Positions 6,595 to 15,578 of a stretch of DNA of 64,000 bases are shown piece after piece. Positions within the stretch are counted from its first letter, which is position 1, and every line of letters begins with the position of its first letter. The DNA is from Woeseiaceae bacterium (GTDB lineage Bacteria > Pseudomonadota > Gammaproteobacteria > Steroidobacterales > Woeseiaceae), in contig JAJFKT010000004.1 in NCBI GenBank assembly GCA_021773075.1, forward strand, positions 186,001 through 250,000, read 5' to 3'. The position numbers were made by a program, and so were the translations under genes. The notes under the pieces were generated by a model that was not told where the DNA came from, did no database searches, and saw only the letters and a list, made by a program, of their open reading frames with translations.

Positions 6595-9057
6595 TCAGCC
6601 ACCAAAGTCGTAGGTTGCCGTTACACCGACTTCGCGTTTGCCGCGGAAGCCTGCTGCGAATGATGCGCAGCAAGGGCTGGGAGGACCGAAATTTGTAATA
6701 TCGTAATCTTCGGCCAGGTTCTTGCCCCACGCTGATATTGACAGGTTCTCGTCAGCGTTTGTCCAAGTGATTCGAGCACCCCAATCCGCAATCTCGGGTC
6801 GCAGCCTTGCACCAGCACGCGGACCTGTTCGACTTGAGGATTGGTTAAACACATCACTTCGACCCCGGAAATCGGCTCGCAAGCCCAGGCTGGATCCGTT
6901 GGCAAGATGGAAGGTGTATTCGCCGATCAGGTTATACGTCCACTCGGGCGCGCCAGGAGGCCGCATACCGCTGATATCAATACTCGAATCAACCGGATCC
7001 GGCGTATCAACCATTTCAGCATCGATCAACGCGAAATTGCCGCTCAACAGGAAGTTGTCGCCGATGAGAAACGCACCGTCAACTTCCAGACCTAAGGACT
7101 CGACCTCACCGATATTACTTAGCAGACCAACAAACGCAGCACCGGCGGGCACCAGGTTAACGGTTTGCACATCATCGATTTCCATGTAGTACGCCGTAAC
7201 GGAGTATCGATAACGATCGCCTGCGCCTTTTACGCCTACCTCGAAGTTCGTCGATGTCTCCGGATTAACCGGAAGATCAGCCTGTGCCGGATTCAATGCG
7301 TCAGGCTGAAAAGTGCCACTCTTGAAGCCCTCCGAGTACAAAGCGTAGATATTCGTGTTGTCGTTGATCGCAAAGTCCCAGGAAAGTTTGGATATGAAAT
7401 CGTCCCATGAATCACTGACCAAATGGTTCGAAAATCCAACCGGATTTGCCGCGGTGCCACACTGCTGTGGAGGACCGGGCGGATTACCACAAACCTGTGG
7501 TGAACCGTCGGCAAACGGACTATCGACACCGGACAGGAAGACGAGTTGTCGACTAACGCCGAAACCCATTGAACCGGTTACGTAGTCTTTATCATCATTA
7601 ACGAAACGGCCGCCATAGGTGATCGTAGAGCGATCACCAATATCGAAACTCACTTCACCAAAAATTGACCAGCTTTCCGTTTCGTTGGTACCGCCAGTCT
7701 CGCGGGTGGTCTCTGTAAACGGTCCGCCGCGTCCGTCACGCTGTTGGAACAATAGCTGCTCGACGCGTTTTTCCTCGTCTGAAAGAAGATAAACACCCGC
7801 CAACCAGCGCACTGAGCTATCACTGGCGACGTTGTCAATGCGGAACTCCGTACTTAGGGAGTCGCCATCATTGGTTACCAATTGCCAATTGACATCATTC
7901 GGCGTGCCAATAACATCCTGCAAGTTGTCGGTATCGCCATCCATAAACCCGGTAATCCAGGTCGCCGTCAGGTCATTATCAAAGCTCCAGACTAACTCGG
8001 CGGCCAGCGTCAGGATATCGCGATCTGTATGAAAGTCGACCGGAGGAAAGCCAGCAACGTTTTCAGCTGAGATCTCTGACGTAAACGGATCGTCAGGATT
8101 GAACCAGGTCTGCTGATACTGCCCGTTTCCGAATGCCGGCGGCCCCGGTGGTGCAGGAGAATCGGGCCAGCCTGGATCAACGTCACCCACACCGTAGACA
8201 TAAGCTCTGTTGCTGTTCGTCCATCCGCTGCCGGGTTGGAAGTACCCGTGCCGTACTGGCGCCTCATCTCTGTCCTGGCTAAATTCAGCTTTGAGATAGG
8301 CACTGAATTTGTCGTTTGGCTGAATCGCGAGCGAAACACGTACAGCCGTATTTTCCTCTCCATCCAGACCGTCGCCAGTCGAAATCGACTCAGTCTGACC
8401 ATCTTCCTGATCATGATTAAATGCGATACGTATTGCAGTTGTATCTGACAAGGCACGGTTAAAATGACCATCGATTTCGTAGCGCTCGTCCGACCCAACT
8501 GTGCCTGAGAGTGACGCCGACGCTTCCTGCGTAGGGCGATTGGTGACAAAGTGCAGTAATCCGACCGATGCATTTCGTCCAAAAGCGGTTCCTTGAGGGC
8601 CCCGCATAACCTCCACTCGACTCAGATCGTACAACGGCGGCGCCTTCATGAAATCCTTCGTGATGACGACGTTGTCCATAACGGTCTGAATGGATGCTTC
8701 GCTGGAAGCATTGCCGGGTGTCGGGGCAATCATGCCTCGCATTGACGCGACAGGCTGCATCTTACTGAACGACTCGTAGGTTGCGCCCGGCGTGTAGTTA
8801 AGGATGTCATCGACCCGGTCAATCCGGTTATCGTTGAGGAAATCCTGACTCATAACTGACACGGACACAGGTGCATCGGTGATGGATTCTTCGTAGCGAC
8901 GCGACGTCACTACGATCTCTTCAAGCGCAAGGCCATCGTCTTGAGCCATCGCTTGCGTTGCCGGCAGTAGTAGCGCGATGCCAATCAGAGCGCCAAGAAC
9001 TCTGTTTTTCGTCGGCAAGCCGCGGTTGGCTGTATCTGATTCCAAATGAATAAACAT
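6595..9057 (-). CDS. TonB-dependent outer-membrane receptor
   Basis: An 820-residue receptor. A signal peptide with a long N-terminal region (hydrophobic core about residues 21-38, ending ATQAMAQ) is followed by the TonB box LEEIVVTSRR. The plug domain is at about residues 60-170 (VEVMRGPQGTAFGRNASVG), and a 22-strand barrel fills the rest. The protein ends in DFGG rather than the usual terminal aromatic residue. Such receptors import oligomers, siderophores, vitamins or hydrophobic compounds using TonB energy. There is no STN domain, so it is not expected to signal. The start ATG at 9057 has the context AGGGGGAAAGA, nearly the same as that at the internal start of the second receptor near 50099. 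Substrate unknown. Confidence 0.93.
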   Translation of the reverse strand: MFIHLESDTANRGLPTKNRVLGALIGIALLLPATQAMAQDDGLALEEIVVTSRRYEESITDAPVSVSVMSQDFLNDNRIDRVDDILNYTPGATYESFSKMQPVASMRGMIAPTPGNASSEASIQTVMDNVVITKDFMKAPPLYDLSRVEVMRGPQGTAFGRNASVGLLHFVTNRPTQEASASLSGTVGSDERYEIDGHFNRALSDTTAIRIAFNHDQEDGQTESISTGDGLDGEENTAVRVSLAIQPNDKFSAYLKAEFSQDRDEAPVRHGYFQPGSGWTNSNRAYVYGVGDVDPGWPDSPAPPGPPAFGNGQYQQTWFNPDDPFTSEISAENVAGFPPVDFHTDRDILTLAAELVWSFDNDLTATWITGFMDGDTDNLQDVIGTPNDVNWQLVTNDGDSLSTEFRIDNVASDSSVRWLAGVYLLSDEEKRVEQLLFQQRDGRGGPFTETTRETGGTNETESWSIFGEVSFDIGDRSTITYGGRFVNDDKDYVTGSMGFGVSRQLVFLSGVDSPFADGSPQVCGNPPGPPQQCGTAANPVGFSNHLVSDSWDDFISKLSWDFAINDNTNIYALYSEGFKSGTFQPDALNPAQADLPVNPETSTNFEVGVKGAGDRYRYSVTAYYMEIDDVQTVNLVPAGAAFVGLLSNIGEVESLGLEVDGAFLIGDNFLLSGNFALIDAEMVDTPDPVDSSIDISGMRPPGAPEWTYNLIGEYTFHLANGSSLGLRADFRGRSDVFNQSSSRTGPRAGARLRPEIADWGARITWTNADENLSISAWGKNLAEDYDITNFGPPSPCCASFAAGFRGKREVGVTATYDFGG

Positions 9058-9160
9058 TCTTTCCCCCTGGTTGAGCGGTCAATTTCATTTAATTACGATA
9101 TTTTCAGGGAGACACTATAGATAATCGTTAGAATTAACGCAATCAAAAAAATATCGTTAT
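9058..9160 (-). promoter_or_regulatory. Candidate promoter and operator region of the TonB receptor gene
   Basis: This AT-rich gap contains a likely minus-strand -10 element (TATAGT, about 9115-9120). Just upstream are two copies of a TCGTTA core, in ATAATCGTTA at 9121-9130 and ATATCGTTAT at 9151-9160. The first belongs to an imperfect inverted repeat, CGTTA-GAAT-TAACG (9126-9139). A further CGATATTTT lies at 9096-9104. The repeats look like binding sites, but the regulator is unknown. Confidence 0.45.
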
Positions 9161-10209
9161 TTTTTGTCGTTCGTCAATCTGATCAGCCGTAGTTCTCCGC
9201 CAACGTGGATTTCACCGTCAAATCCGCCTTCTTGGGCCAACGCAGCAAAGTCGGTTTCGCCCAGCGGGCCACCCGGTACGCCAAATGGGCCGTGGCTTTC
9301 GGCATCCAGAGAGGGGATCAGGTGTGAAAACACCAAATGGCGTATACCTGCCCGATCGGCCATTGCTCCGAGGTCGAACGCATTGCTTTGACGAAAATAG
9401 GCGACGGCTGGGAATGTGCTGCCCGATTCGGCTCCAAATACGGGGTGAATCGCTGAATGCACGAGTATGTCGGCATCTTTCGAGAGAATCTCAACAGCCT
9501 CTGACGTTGATGACACTCTGGGCGGCGCAGATACACTATTACCGGCATCCCCACCAATGACCACAGATCCGGCTGGTGTCGAGACCCGGTAAGCCAATGA
9601 GCCGGGAATATGCGCTACCGTAATCGCGCTGACCGTTACATCCCCCGAAGTCCAGACAACTTTGGGCACCTTTGAGGGCGGGACTTCAAGCAGAGAAATC
9701 AGGCCCGCCGGCCCGTCAGCGTGCCGATTGCTGTTTTCAGCCCTGCGTTGCGCGATCTCGCCAGACTCGACGAACGCATCGCCGATATGTTCGCTATAAG
9801 CCCGGCAGCTTAGAGTTCGGTCGCCCGCTTCGATGTCGGAGCCGCATACAAGGTCGATCGGTCCGCCGGTGAAATGCCAGCGCAGCTGCATCAGCCCGAT
9901 CAGACCCTCGGTGTGATCGGAGTGCATATGTGTCAGAAAAATCGCGTCGAGGTCATTTGGCGTCAAATCCAACTGTGACAAACGCATTGTTGTGCCGCGA
10001 CCTACATCGAACTGGAGTCGAGTGTCATTGCACTGGTTTGCCAAACTACCGTAACGAACCAGGGTACCGGCACCAGCCAGGCCGTTCACCGCTGGCGGCC
10101 CACCTTGTGTGCCTGTCAGGATGACTTCGAGGCAGGTCTCGACTGCAGGTTCGGGTTCGGCGCAAGCGAACAACGGTAGAAACAGACTCGCTAATAGAAA
10201 GTGTCGCAT
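9157..10209 (-). CDS. Secreted MBL-fold metallo-hydrolase (arylsulfatase/RNase Z-like)
   Basis: A 350-residue exported protein of the metallo-beta-lactamase fold. A short signal peptide ends in a lipobox-like LFACAEP, so it may be a lipoprotein. The zinc-binding motif FLTHMHSDHTEG is near residue 92, followed by the later metal-ligand segments GGDAGNS, LVHSAIHP and the C-terminal FSHLIPS. The overall pattern is that of AtsA/RNase Z-like hydrolases, which cleave ester, sulfate-ester or phosphodiester bonds. It lies between the receptor and the 2-oxoacid dehydrogenase genes on the same strand. Its 3' end reaches the promoter region of the receptor gene. Substrate unknown. Confidence 0.85.
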   Translation of the reverse strand: MRHFLLASLFLPLFACAEPEPAVETCLEVILTGTQGGPPAVNGLAGAGTLVRYGSLANQCNDTRLQFDVGRGTTMRLSQLDLTPNDLDAIFLTHMHSDHTEGLIGLMQLRWHFTGGPIDLVCGSDIEAGDRTLSCRAYSEHIGDAFVESGEIAQRRAENSNRHADGPAGLISLLEVPPSKVPKVVWTSGDVTVSAITVAHIPGSLAYRVSTPAGSVVIGGDAGNSVSAPPRVSSTSEAVEILSKDADILVHSAIHPVFGAESGSTFPAVAYFRQSNAFDLGAMADRAGIRHLVFSHLIPSLDAESHGPFGVPGGPLGETDFAALAQEGGFDGEIHVGGELRLIRLTNDKK

Positions 10210-10240
10210 GCTAATGATCCAGTGCCCGGATATTGATCAT

Positions 10241-11422
10241 CTAGAATTCGCTATCCCAGTCCGTGTCTTCAATAATCGATTTCAGTCGACTTAAATAGGC
10301 TGCGGAATATGCTCCGTCTACCGCTCGATGGTCGAACGAGTGTGCAAGGATGCCGACGGGTCGTATCGCGATCGAGTCACCGCCCGCCGTTTCAATAACG
10401 TGTGGCCGTTTTTTTACTGCGTCCATGGACAAAATTCCAACCTGCGGCTGATTGATGATCGGCGCCGTAAACAGCGTCCCAAACGGCCCTGGATTTGACA
10501 GTGTGTAGGTACCGCCCTGCAGGTCGTCAGGTTTTAACTTGTTCGACTTGGCGCGAGTAATCAGGTCATTAAAACTCATCGCTAGTTTGGATACCGACAG
10601 GTCACCAGCGTTCCGTGTCACAGCTGCGACCAATCCCTCATGATTCAGGTCAATCGCTATCGCCAGATTGATGTTTGAATGAACAAGCAGTGCATCACCA
10701 TCGACGCTCGCGTTAACGCGCGGAAAATCCTTTATGGCAAGGCATATGGCGCGAGCAACATACGGCAGGTAGCTGAGCGAGTAGCCAGTGTCCGATTTCC
10801 AACTCGCTTTGCGTTTGAGTCGAGAAATGTCGACGCCTAGAAAATCTGCATCAATTGTCTGCAAGACGTGTGGCGACGTGGCCTTGGACTTGACCATATG
10901 GGCAGCGGTGACCTTGCGAACCCGATCAAATGGAATTCGTTCACTGCCAACCGAACTGGCAGGCGCAGTCGCGCCCTGTGCAACATGATCAAGCACGTTT
11001 TGCCGGGTAACGCGGCCGTCACGGCCCGTTCCAGATATCTGATTGATATCCAAACTGTGTTGTTTGATTAGTCGGCGTACTGCCGGTGATAATTTCTCGC
11101 CGCCCGTTTTCTGCGGCAGACCGGTCGCTGTTGCAGCAGAAACCTCTGCGACTTTTTCAACGGCCACCGGTTTGTCTTCCACAACTTCACCGTCAACCGC
11201 AATAACTGCAAGCACTGTACCAACGTCGACAGTCTCACCCTCCGCGATATCGATGCTTGTCAGAACCCCGCTCGTGGGTGCCTCGATCTCGGTTGCGACC
11301 TTGTCAGTTTCGACATCTAAAAGCAGATCGCCTTTTTCGACGCTGTCGCCGGCCTGTTTGTGCCATGCGGCGATAGTCCCTTCAGCAACGGTCTCACCCA
11401 ATTGCGGCATTAATACGTTCAT
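10241..11422 (-). CDS. Dihydrolipoamide acyltransferase (E2) of a 2-oxoacid dehydrogenase complex
   Basis: A 393-residue E2 component with one lipoyl domain (lipoyl lysine in VETDKVATE, residue 41) and a peripheral subunit-binding domain at about residues 107-145 (LSPAVRRLIKQHSLDI). The catalytic domain has the active-site motif DHRAVDG near residue 365. It transfers the acyl group from E1 to CoA in the cytoplasm. It is the last of three co-oriented genes for E1-alpha, E1-beta and E2. No E3 (lipoamide dehydrogenase) gene is present in the window, so the complex must borrow E3 from elsewhere. The single lipoyl domain and the sequence of the E1 partners suggest the acetoin or branched-chain type rather than pyruvate dehydrogenase. 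Confidence 0.9.
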   Translation of the reverse strand: MNVLMPQLGETVAEGTIAAWHKQAGDSVEKGDLLLDVETDKVATEIEAPTSGVLTSIDIAEGETVDVGTVLAVIAVDGEVVEDKPVAVEKVAEVSAATATGLPQKTGGEKLSPAVRRLIKQHSLDINQISGTGRDGRVTRQNVLDHVAQGATAPASSVGSERIPFDRVRKVTAAHMVKSKATSPHVLQTIDADFLGVDISRLKRKASWKSDTGYSLSYLPYVARAICLAIKDFPRVNASVDGDALLVHSNINLAIAIDLNHEGLVAAVTRNAGDLSVSKLAMSFNDLITRAKSNKLKPDDLQGGTYTLSNPGPFGTLFTAPIINQPQVGILSMDAVKKRPHVIETAGGDSIAIRPVGILAHSFDHRAVDGAYSAAYLSRLKSIIEDTDWDSEF

Positions 11423-11431
11423 GAATATCCC

Positions 11432-12409
11432 TTAGTCAGCCAGACGCAAAACGTTGTCGACGATTCGCTCGGCACTCGGCAAAACAGCATCTTCGAGAAT
11501 GTCGGCGGACGGTAGCGGAATATGCGGCGTCGTTACGCGAACGATAGGGCTATCCAAATCCCAGAACAATTCTTCGGCAACCAAAGAAGAGATTTCGGCA
11601 CCCCAACCACAAAGACGCGGATTCTCCTCAACGGTAACAAGGCGACCGGTCTTGGAAACCGAATTGAATATCGTCGTAGTATCCAGCGGCACCAACGAAC
11701 GAACGTCAATGACTTCGGCGGAGATATTGTGTTCCGTCTGTAATGTCTCCGCTGCCTTAAGCGCCTTAGGCACCATCGCAGCAAGTGCAACGATGGTGAC
11801 ATCGCTACCTTCGCGAATCACCGCGGCCTGGCCCAACGGCACGACATGTTCACCTTCGGGAACTTCGGACTTCAGGCCGTACATCGACTTTTGCTCGAAG
11901 AACAACACTGGATCCGGATCGCGAATTGACGCCGCCAGAAGCCCTTTGACGTCCGCTGCGTTTGACGGCGCGACAACCTTCAAGCCCGGCACCGCCATCG
12001 CCCAGTTCTCTACAGACTGCGAATGCTGTGCACCAAATCGAGCACCGCCGCCATTCGCACTTCTAATAACGAGCGGAAATGAACACTGGCCGTCCGACAT
12101 GAAACGCGTTTTCGCAATTTGATTAACAACAATGTCCCAGCAAACGGCGAAGAAGTCAGAAAACATGATTTCCGCAATCGGCCGCAACCCAGTCATTGCC
12201 GCGCCGGCCGCGGCGCCAAGAATCGCCTGCTCCGAAATCGGCGTGTCGCGAACCCGCAATGGACCGAATTCGTTTAGTAGTCCTTCGGTCGTCTTGAAGA
12301 CGCCGCCTGCTGCAGCAATATCTTCGCCAAGAAATACAACGGATTGATCGCGACGCATTTCCTGTGCAATAGCAGCCGACACGGCTTCTCTATAACTTAG
12401 TTGCGCCAC
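11432..12409 (-). CDS. 2-oxoacid dehydrogenase E1 component, beta subunit
   Basis: A 325-residue E1-beta with the typical pattern: an N-terminal GEDIAAAGGVFKTTEGL, then RVRDTPISEQAILGAAAGAA, GGGARFGAQHSQ, and a transketolase C-terminal domain with VIDVRSLVPLDT. It forms an alpha2beta2 thiamine-diphosphate enzyme with the product of the upstream gene. The start is GTG at 12409, inside the last codons of E1-alpha (13-base overlap), which points to coupled translation and equal amounts. The E2 gene follows ten bases downstream. Confidence 0.92.
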   Translation of the reverse strand: MAQLSYREAVSAAIAQEMRRDQSVVFLGEDIAAAGGVFKTTEGLLNEFGPLRVRDTPISEQAILGAAAGAAMTGLRPIAEIMFSDFFAVCWDIVVNQIAKTRFMSDGQCSFPLVIRSANGGGARFGAQHSQSVENWAMAVPGLKVVAPSNAADVKGLLAASIRDPDPVLFFEQKSMYGLKSEVPEGEHVVPLGQAAVIREGSDVTIVALAAMVPKALKAAETLQTEHNISAEVIDVRSLVPLDTTTIFNSVSKTGRLVTVEENPRLCGWGAEISSLVAEELFWDLDSPIVRVTTPHIPLPSADILEDAVLPSAERIVDNVLRLAD

Positions 12410-13425
12410 GTTGAACTCCCGTCAGCCCACAGATCGGTATCGGCAATTCCCAATGGTGGAGCACCGCTGTTTCTCGCTGTCTCCTCAGCTTTGTCGACCC
12501 GCGCTGCCTGTTCTTCTTCAATAGCAACGACCGCCGCTTCGTCTACCCCATCTGCGAGCAGGCGTGCACGATACGTTTTAATTGGGTCGCGCTCTTTCCA
12601 GGCTGCCACCTCTTCATCCGGACGATACTTGCCCGGGTCCGCACGTGAATGCCCGCCGTGTCTATAAGTTTGAACTTCGATCAAACTTGGGCCGTTGCCG
12701 TTACGTGCCTTTGCCAATGCTGCATCCGCAACCGCGTAGACAACATCCGCATCATTGCCATCAATAAGGACCGGCTCAAGGTTATAGGCTGAAGCGCGGT
12801 CGGCGGCCGGATTTTCAACCGCTGTAACGTCGCTGATCGGCGTGTACTCCATATACAGGTTATTTTCACAAACGAAGACGACCGGAAGATTCCAGATGGC
12901 CGCGAAATTAAGTGCCTCATGAAACGCGCCGATGTTGGTCGTGCCGTCGCCGAAAAAGCAGACCGACACCTGACCCGATTCGCGATACTGAGCCGACCAG
13001 GCTGCACCCGCCGCCATCGGCATGTGTGCACCGATAATGGCGTACGAACCCATCGCGCCCTTTTCGACGTCCATAAGGTGCATCGAGCCACCTTTGCCGC
13101 TCAAAAGGCCGCATTCCCGTCCCATTAATTCGCCAAGAATTCCTGTCATAGAAACGCCACGTACCAAGGTATGGTTGTGACCACGATAGGTGCAAAAAGT
13201 GTAGTCATCCTCGCGCATGGCTGCGCCGAAACCTGCTGCCACCGCTTCCTGCCCAAGCGCGAGATGTGACGTGCCCTTAATCAGGTTCTGCATGAACAGA
13301 TCGTAGGCACGTTGTTCCATGACACGGCACGCCTGCATCAGGCGATAGAGTTCAAGCCGAATCTCAGTGTCCGGGGCGTCGGAGCTTGCTGCTGCCGCCA
13401 TTAGCGGCCCTGTTGAGGTATTCAA
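12397..13425 (-). CDS. 2-oxoacid dehydrogenase E1 component, alpha subunit (acetoin dehydrogenase type)
   Basis: A 342-residue thiamine-diphosphate-dependent E1-alpha. The cofactor motif begins GDGTTNIGAFHEALNF and ends in the ENN triplet (about residues 165-195). The region GKGGSMHLMD and the phosphate-binding RYRGH-like segment (TYRGHNHTLV) are also present. The length and the sequence YRHGGHSRADPGKYR resemble AcoA of acetoin dehydrogenase more than pyruvate dehydrogenase. I accept TTG at 13425 as the start because AGGTAA lies a suitable distance upstream; ATG at 13401 is an alternative. It is the first gene of the E1-alpha/E1-beta/E2 set and has an inverted repeat in its promoter region. 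Confidence 0.9.
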   Translation of the reverse strand: MNTSTGPLMAAAASSDAPDTEIRLELYRLMQACRVMEQRAYDLFMQNLIKGTSHLALGQEAVAAGFGAAMREDDYTFCTYRGHNHTLVRGVSMTGILGELMGRECGLLSGKGGSMHLMDVEKGAMGSYAIIGAHMPMAAGAAWSAQYRESGQVSVCFFGDGTTNIGAFHEALNFAAIWNLPVVFVCENNLYMEYTPISDVTAVENPAADRASAYNLEPVLIDGNDADVVYAVADAALAKARNGNGPSLIEVQTYRHGGHSRADPGKYRPDEEVAAWKERDPIKTYRARLLADGVDEAAVVAIEEEQAARVDKAEETARNSGAPPLGIADTDLWADGSSTWRN

Positions 13426-13460
13426 ACGAGTTACCTGTTGGATTGATTTATCGATAGATG

Positions 13461-13491
13461 CCGTATTTTACGATATTTATCGATAATACGG
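13461..13491. promoter_or_regulatory. Inverted repeat upstream of the E1-alpha gene
   Basis: CCGTATT (13461-13467) faces AATACGG (13485-13491), and inside these CGATA-TT-TATCG (13471-13482) forms a further perfect arm pair. A second TATCGATA-type site lies at about 13449-13456. There is no T-run, so this is more likely an operator or promoter element for E1-alpha than a terminator for the doxX gene that ends at 13497. Confidence 0.5.
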
Positions 13492-13496
13492 TAGTA

Positions 13497-13901
13497 TTAA
13501 ATCGAAACCGTGAAATCGCCGGGGCCAACCGCTGCGAGCAGCAAAAGGCCGCCAACGATCGCCAGATTGGCTGTCATTGTTCGGCTGCGTCCCAGCTGTT
13601 GATCCTTGGGCAAACGCCAGTAAGCGTGAACTTTCAGGGTGGCCACAATCGTAAACAGCGCGAGAACCAGAGCGGCTTCCCGAGTCATATAGCCAATAAT
13701 CAGGCAAAATGACGCCGCAAGGTGCAGCACAATTGTGGCCGGAAGAATCAGGGGAGTGAGCGGAATGCTGTCGCGCCGGAACTCTTCGGCAGCTTTTTCG
13801 AACCACATTGCCTTGTGCAGGCCGCTGACTAAAAACACGATAGCGATAGAAATGCGCGCAAGCAGCATGAGCCAATTTGTGCTGTCGTTCTCGAATAACA
13901 T
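13497..13901 (-). CDS. DoxX family membrane protein
   Basis: A 134-residue inner-membrane protein with four predicted helices and the DoxX-type start (ARISIAIVFLVSGLHKAMWF) and loop features. DoxX proteins are small quinone- or thiol-linked membrane components whose exact role varies and is often unknown. It is transcribed in the same direction as the 2-oxoacid dehydrogenase genes but is separated from them by about 70 bases that contain a strong inverted repeat, so it may be a separate transcript. The start ATG at 13901 is the only convincing one before the first helix. Confidence 0.85.
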   Translation of the reverse strand: MLFENDSTNWLMLLARISIAIVFLVSGLHKAMWFEKAAEEFRRDSIPLTPLILPATIVLHLAASFCLIIGYMTREAALVLALFTIVATLKVHAYWRLPKDQQLGRSRTMTANLAIVGGLLLLAAVGPGDFTVSI

Positions 13902-13939
13902 AGTGTGACCTGGTGTCCCGAGCCGGATATTAACGCCAT

Positions 13940-13983
13940 TTTAATCGATTAAATATGGAAAATCGCGATTTTAGCGATATACT
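13940..13983 (+). promoter_or_regulatory. Promoter and palindromes upstream of the Gfo/Idh/MocA gene
   Basis: A perfect 14-base palindrome TTTAATCGATTAAA (13940-13953) and a perfect 10-base palindrome AATCGCGATT (13961-13970) precede a -10-like TATACT (13978-13983) in the context AGCGATATACT. The block lies between divergent doxX and the oxidoreductase gene. Placement over the -35 to -10 region suggests operator sites. Confidence 0.5.
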
Positions 13984-14035
13984 CACGTGAAACGTCACTC
14001 CGACGTTTTGAGACAACCTTAAAAGAGCCATCACC

Positions 14036-15073
14036 ATGATTAATGCAGCCATTATAGGTCTCGGATGGTGGGGGAAGACGCTGGTTGAAGCAGTTTCCGG
14101 CGTCAGCGATGACATTCGATTCGTCGCCGGAACCACCCGTAGCCTCTCCGACGATGCCCAGGAATTCGCCAAAGAACACGATCTTGAGCTTCGACCATCT
14201 TACGACGACATCATCGCAGATCCCGATATCGACGCAGTCGTCCTGGTAACGCCGAATTCCCTACATGCCGCGCAGACGATTGCCGCCGCGGAAAAAGGCA
14301 AGCATGTCTTTTGCGAAAAACCCTTCGCACTAACCAAGGCAGACGCTACAGCTGCGATCAATGCAGCCGATGCTGCTGGTATCACGGTTGGCATTGGCTA
14401 CAACCGGCGTTTCCATCCTGAGATCACCAAGCTTCGCGACATCATCAACTCTGGCGAGCTCGGTACCATTCTGCATTGCGAGGCCACGATGACGTTTCCG
14501 AACGCGTTGTACCTCAAACCCGGGGCATGGCGAGCCGACAAGAATGAAACACCCTGCGGTGGGCTGACACCGATGGGCGTCCACGCGATAGATGGTTTTA
14601 TCGATCTGTGCGGCGAAATTGACGAGGTTTACGCGCAGAGTTTCCGACGCGCGATCGAAGTCGATGCTGATGACACAACTTCCATCCTGTTTCGCATGAA
14701 GGAAGGCATGTCAGGCTACCTGGCCACGATGACGGCGACCGGAGGCGGATTCAATTTTCAGGTATACGGTACCAAGGGCTTCGTAAAACTCGAAGGCATG
14801 ACACACGTTGCCGGAGCGCCTTCCGAAGAACGGCGAACACGATTATTTGGCAACTGTACGTTCAAGCCGGTCAAAGGGCCCGCGGAAACCTGGGATGCAG
14901 AGCTATTTGACGTTAGTCGTGCCGCCCTTGATGGATTTGCGAAAGCGGCCGCCGGTGGCGCTCCTTTCCTCATCCCCACCTCGGAGATTATCCACGGCTC
15001 TGCAGTAACCGAAGCGGTTGTAAAGTCAGCCGCCAGCGGTCGTCCGGAAAAAGTCCTGGCAGACCCGACATAG
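14036..15073 (+). CDS. Gfo/Idh/MocA family NAD(P)-dependent oxidoreductase
   Basis: A 345-residue dehydrogenase. The N-terminal Rossmann fold has IIGLGWWGKTL (about residues 6-16) and the conserved CEKPFALTK motif near residue 93. The second half is the GFO_IDH_MocA C-terminal substrate domain with the GVHAIDGFIDL segment that carries a catalytic histidine. Members oxidise or reduce sugars, inositols or similar polyols. It starts at ATG 14036 after a palindrome-rich promoter region and is followed eight bases later by a phosphatase gene, probably in one transcript. The substrate is not determined by the sequence. Confidence 0.88.
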   Translation: MINAAIIGLGWWGKTLVEAVSGVSDDIRFVAGTTRSLSDDAQEFAKEHDLELRPSYDDIIADPDIDAVVLVTPNSLHAAQTIAAAEKGKHVFCEKPFALTKADATAAINAADAAGITVGIGYNRRFHPEITKLRDIINSGELGTILHCEATMTFPNALYLKPGAWRADKNETPCGGLTPMGVHAIDGFIDLCGEIDEVYAQSFRRAIEVDADDTTSILFRMKEGMSGYLATMTATGGGFNFQVYGTKGFVKLEGMTHVAGAPSEERRTRLFGNCTFKPVKGPAETWDAELFDVSRAALDGFAKAAAGGAPFLIPTSEIIHGSAVTEAVVKSAASGRPEKVLADPT

Positions 15074-15080
15074 CACTGCC

Positions 15081-15578
15081 ATGAAGATCTTCATCCTCCG
15101 TCATGGCATGACCGCTGAATCTGCGACGGACGATGCGAGAGAACTCAGCGAAAAGGGCGTTGGCGAGGTTGATGACGTGGTGCGACTGCGTCGGGATGCT
15201 ATGCAGGGCGTCCGGACGATCTACTCCAGCCCACTTCTTCGTGTCCGACAAACCCTTGAAATTGCAGCGAAAATTCTCGATCTGGATGGCCGAATCGTAG
15301 AGTCGCAGGACTTGAAGACCGGTTCAAGGCTTGATGAGATCATCAATTTTGTCAGCAGTCTTGATTTTGACTCGGGCGACATTCTGGTCAGCAGTCATCA
15401 ATCCTGCACCAGCATTCTCGTGCTGTGGCTGACCGGCGAAGACATACTCATACCCAACGGCAGCCTACTTGCGATCGATGTCGATAGACCGGTACAGGGC
15501 GCCGGGAAAATTCTCTGGCAGGAAAGCCGCGACGGCAGCCAGGTAAAACGCTCATCGGGTTTTGTCGACCAATTCTAG
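15081..15578 (+). CDS. Histidine phosphatase family protein (SixA-like)
   Basis: A 165-residue protein of the histidine phosphatase superfamily. The catalytic motif LRHGMTAE is at residues 6-13, followed by the arginine motif SSPLLRVRQT near residue 52 and the second histidine in SSHQSC near residue 110. SixA-type enzymes remove phosphate from phosphohistidine on phosphotransfer proteins. It probably shares a transcript with the upstream oxidoreductase. Its last 27 bases overlap the end of the converging phosphoesterase gene. Confidence 0.85.
   Translation: MKIFILRHGMTAESATDDARELSEKGVGEVDDVVRLRRDAMQGVRTIYSSPLLRVRQTLEIAAKILDLDGRIVESQDLKTGSRLDEIINFVSSLDFDSGDILVSSHQSCTSILVLWLTGEDILIPNGSLLAIDVDRPVQGAGKILWQESRDGSQVKRSSGFVDQF

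Noticed and set aside
13461..13491. Terminator for the doxX gene
   Set aside because: The hairpin is AT-rich and not followed by a T-run on the minus strand, so intrinsic termination is unlikely.
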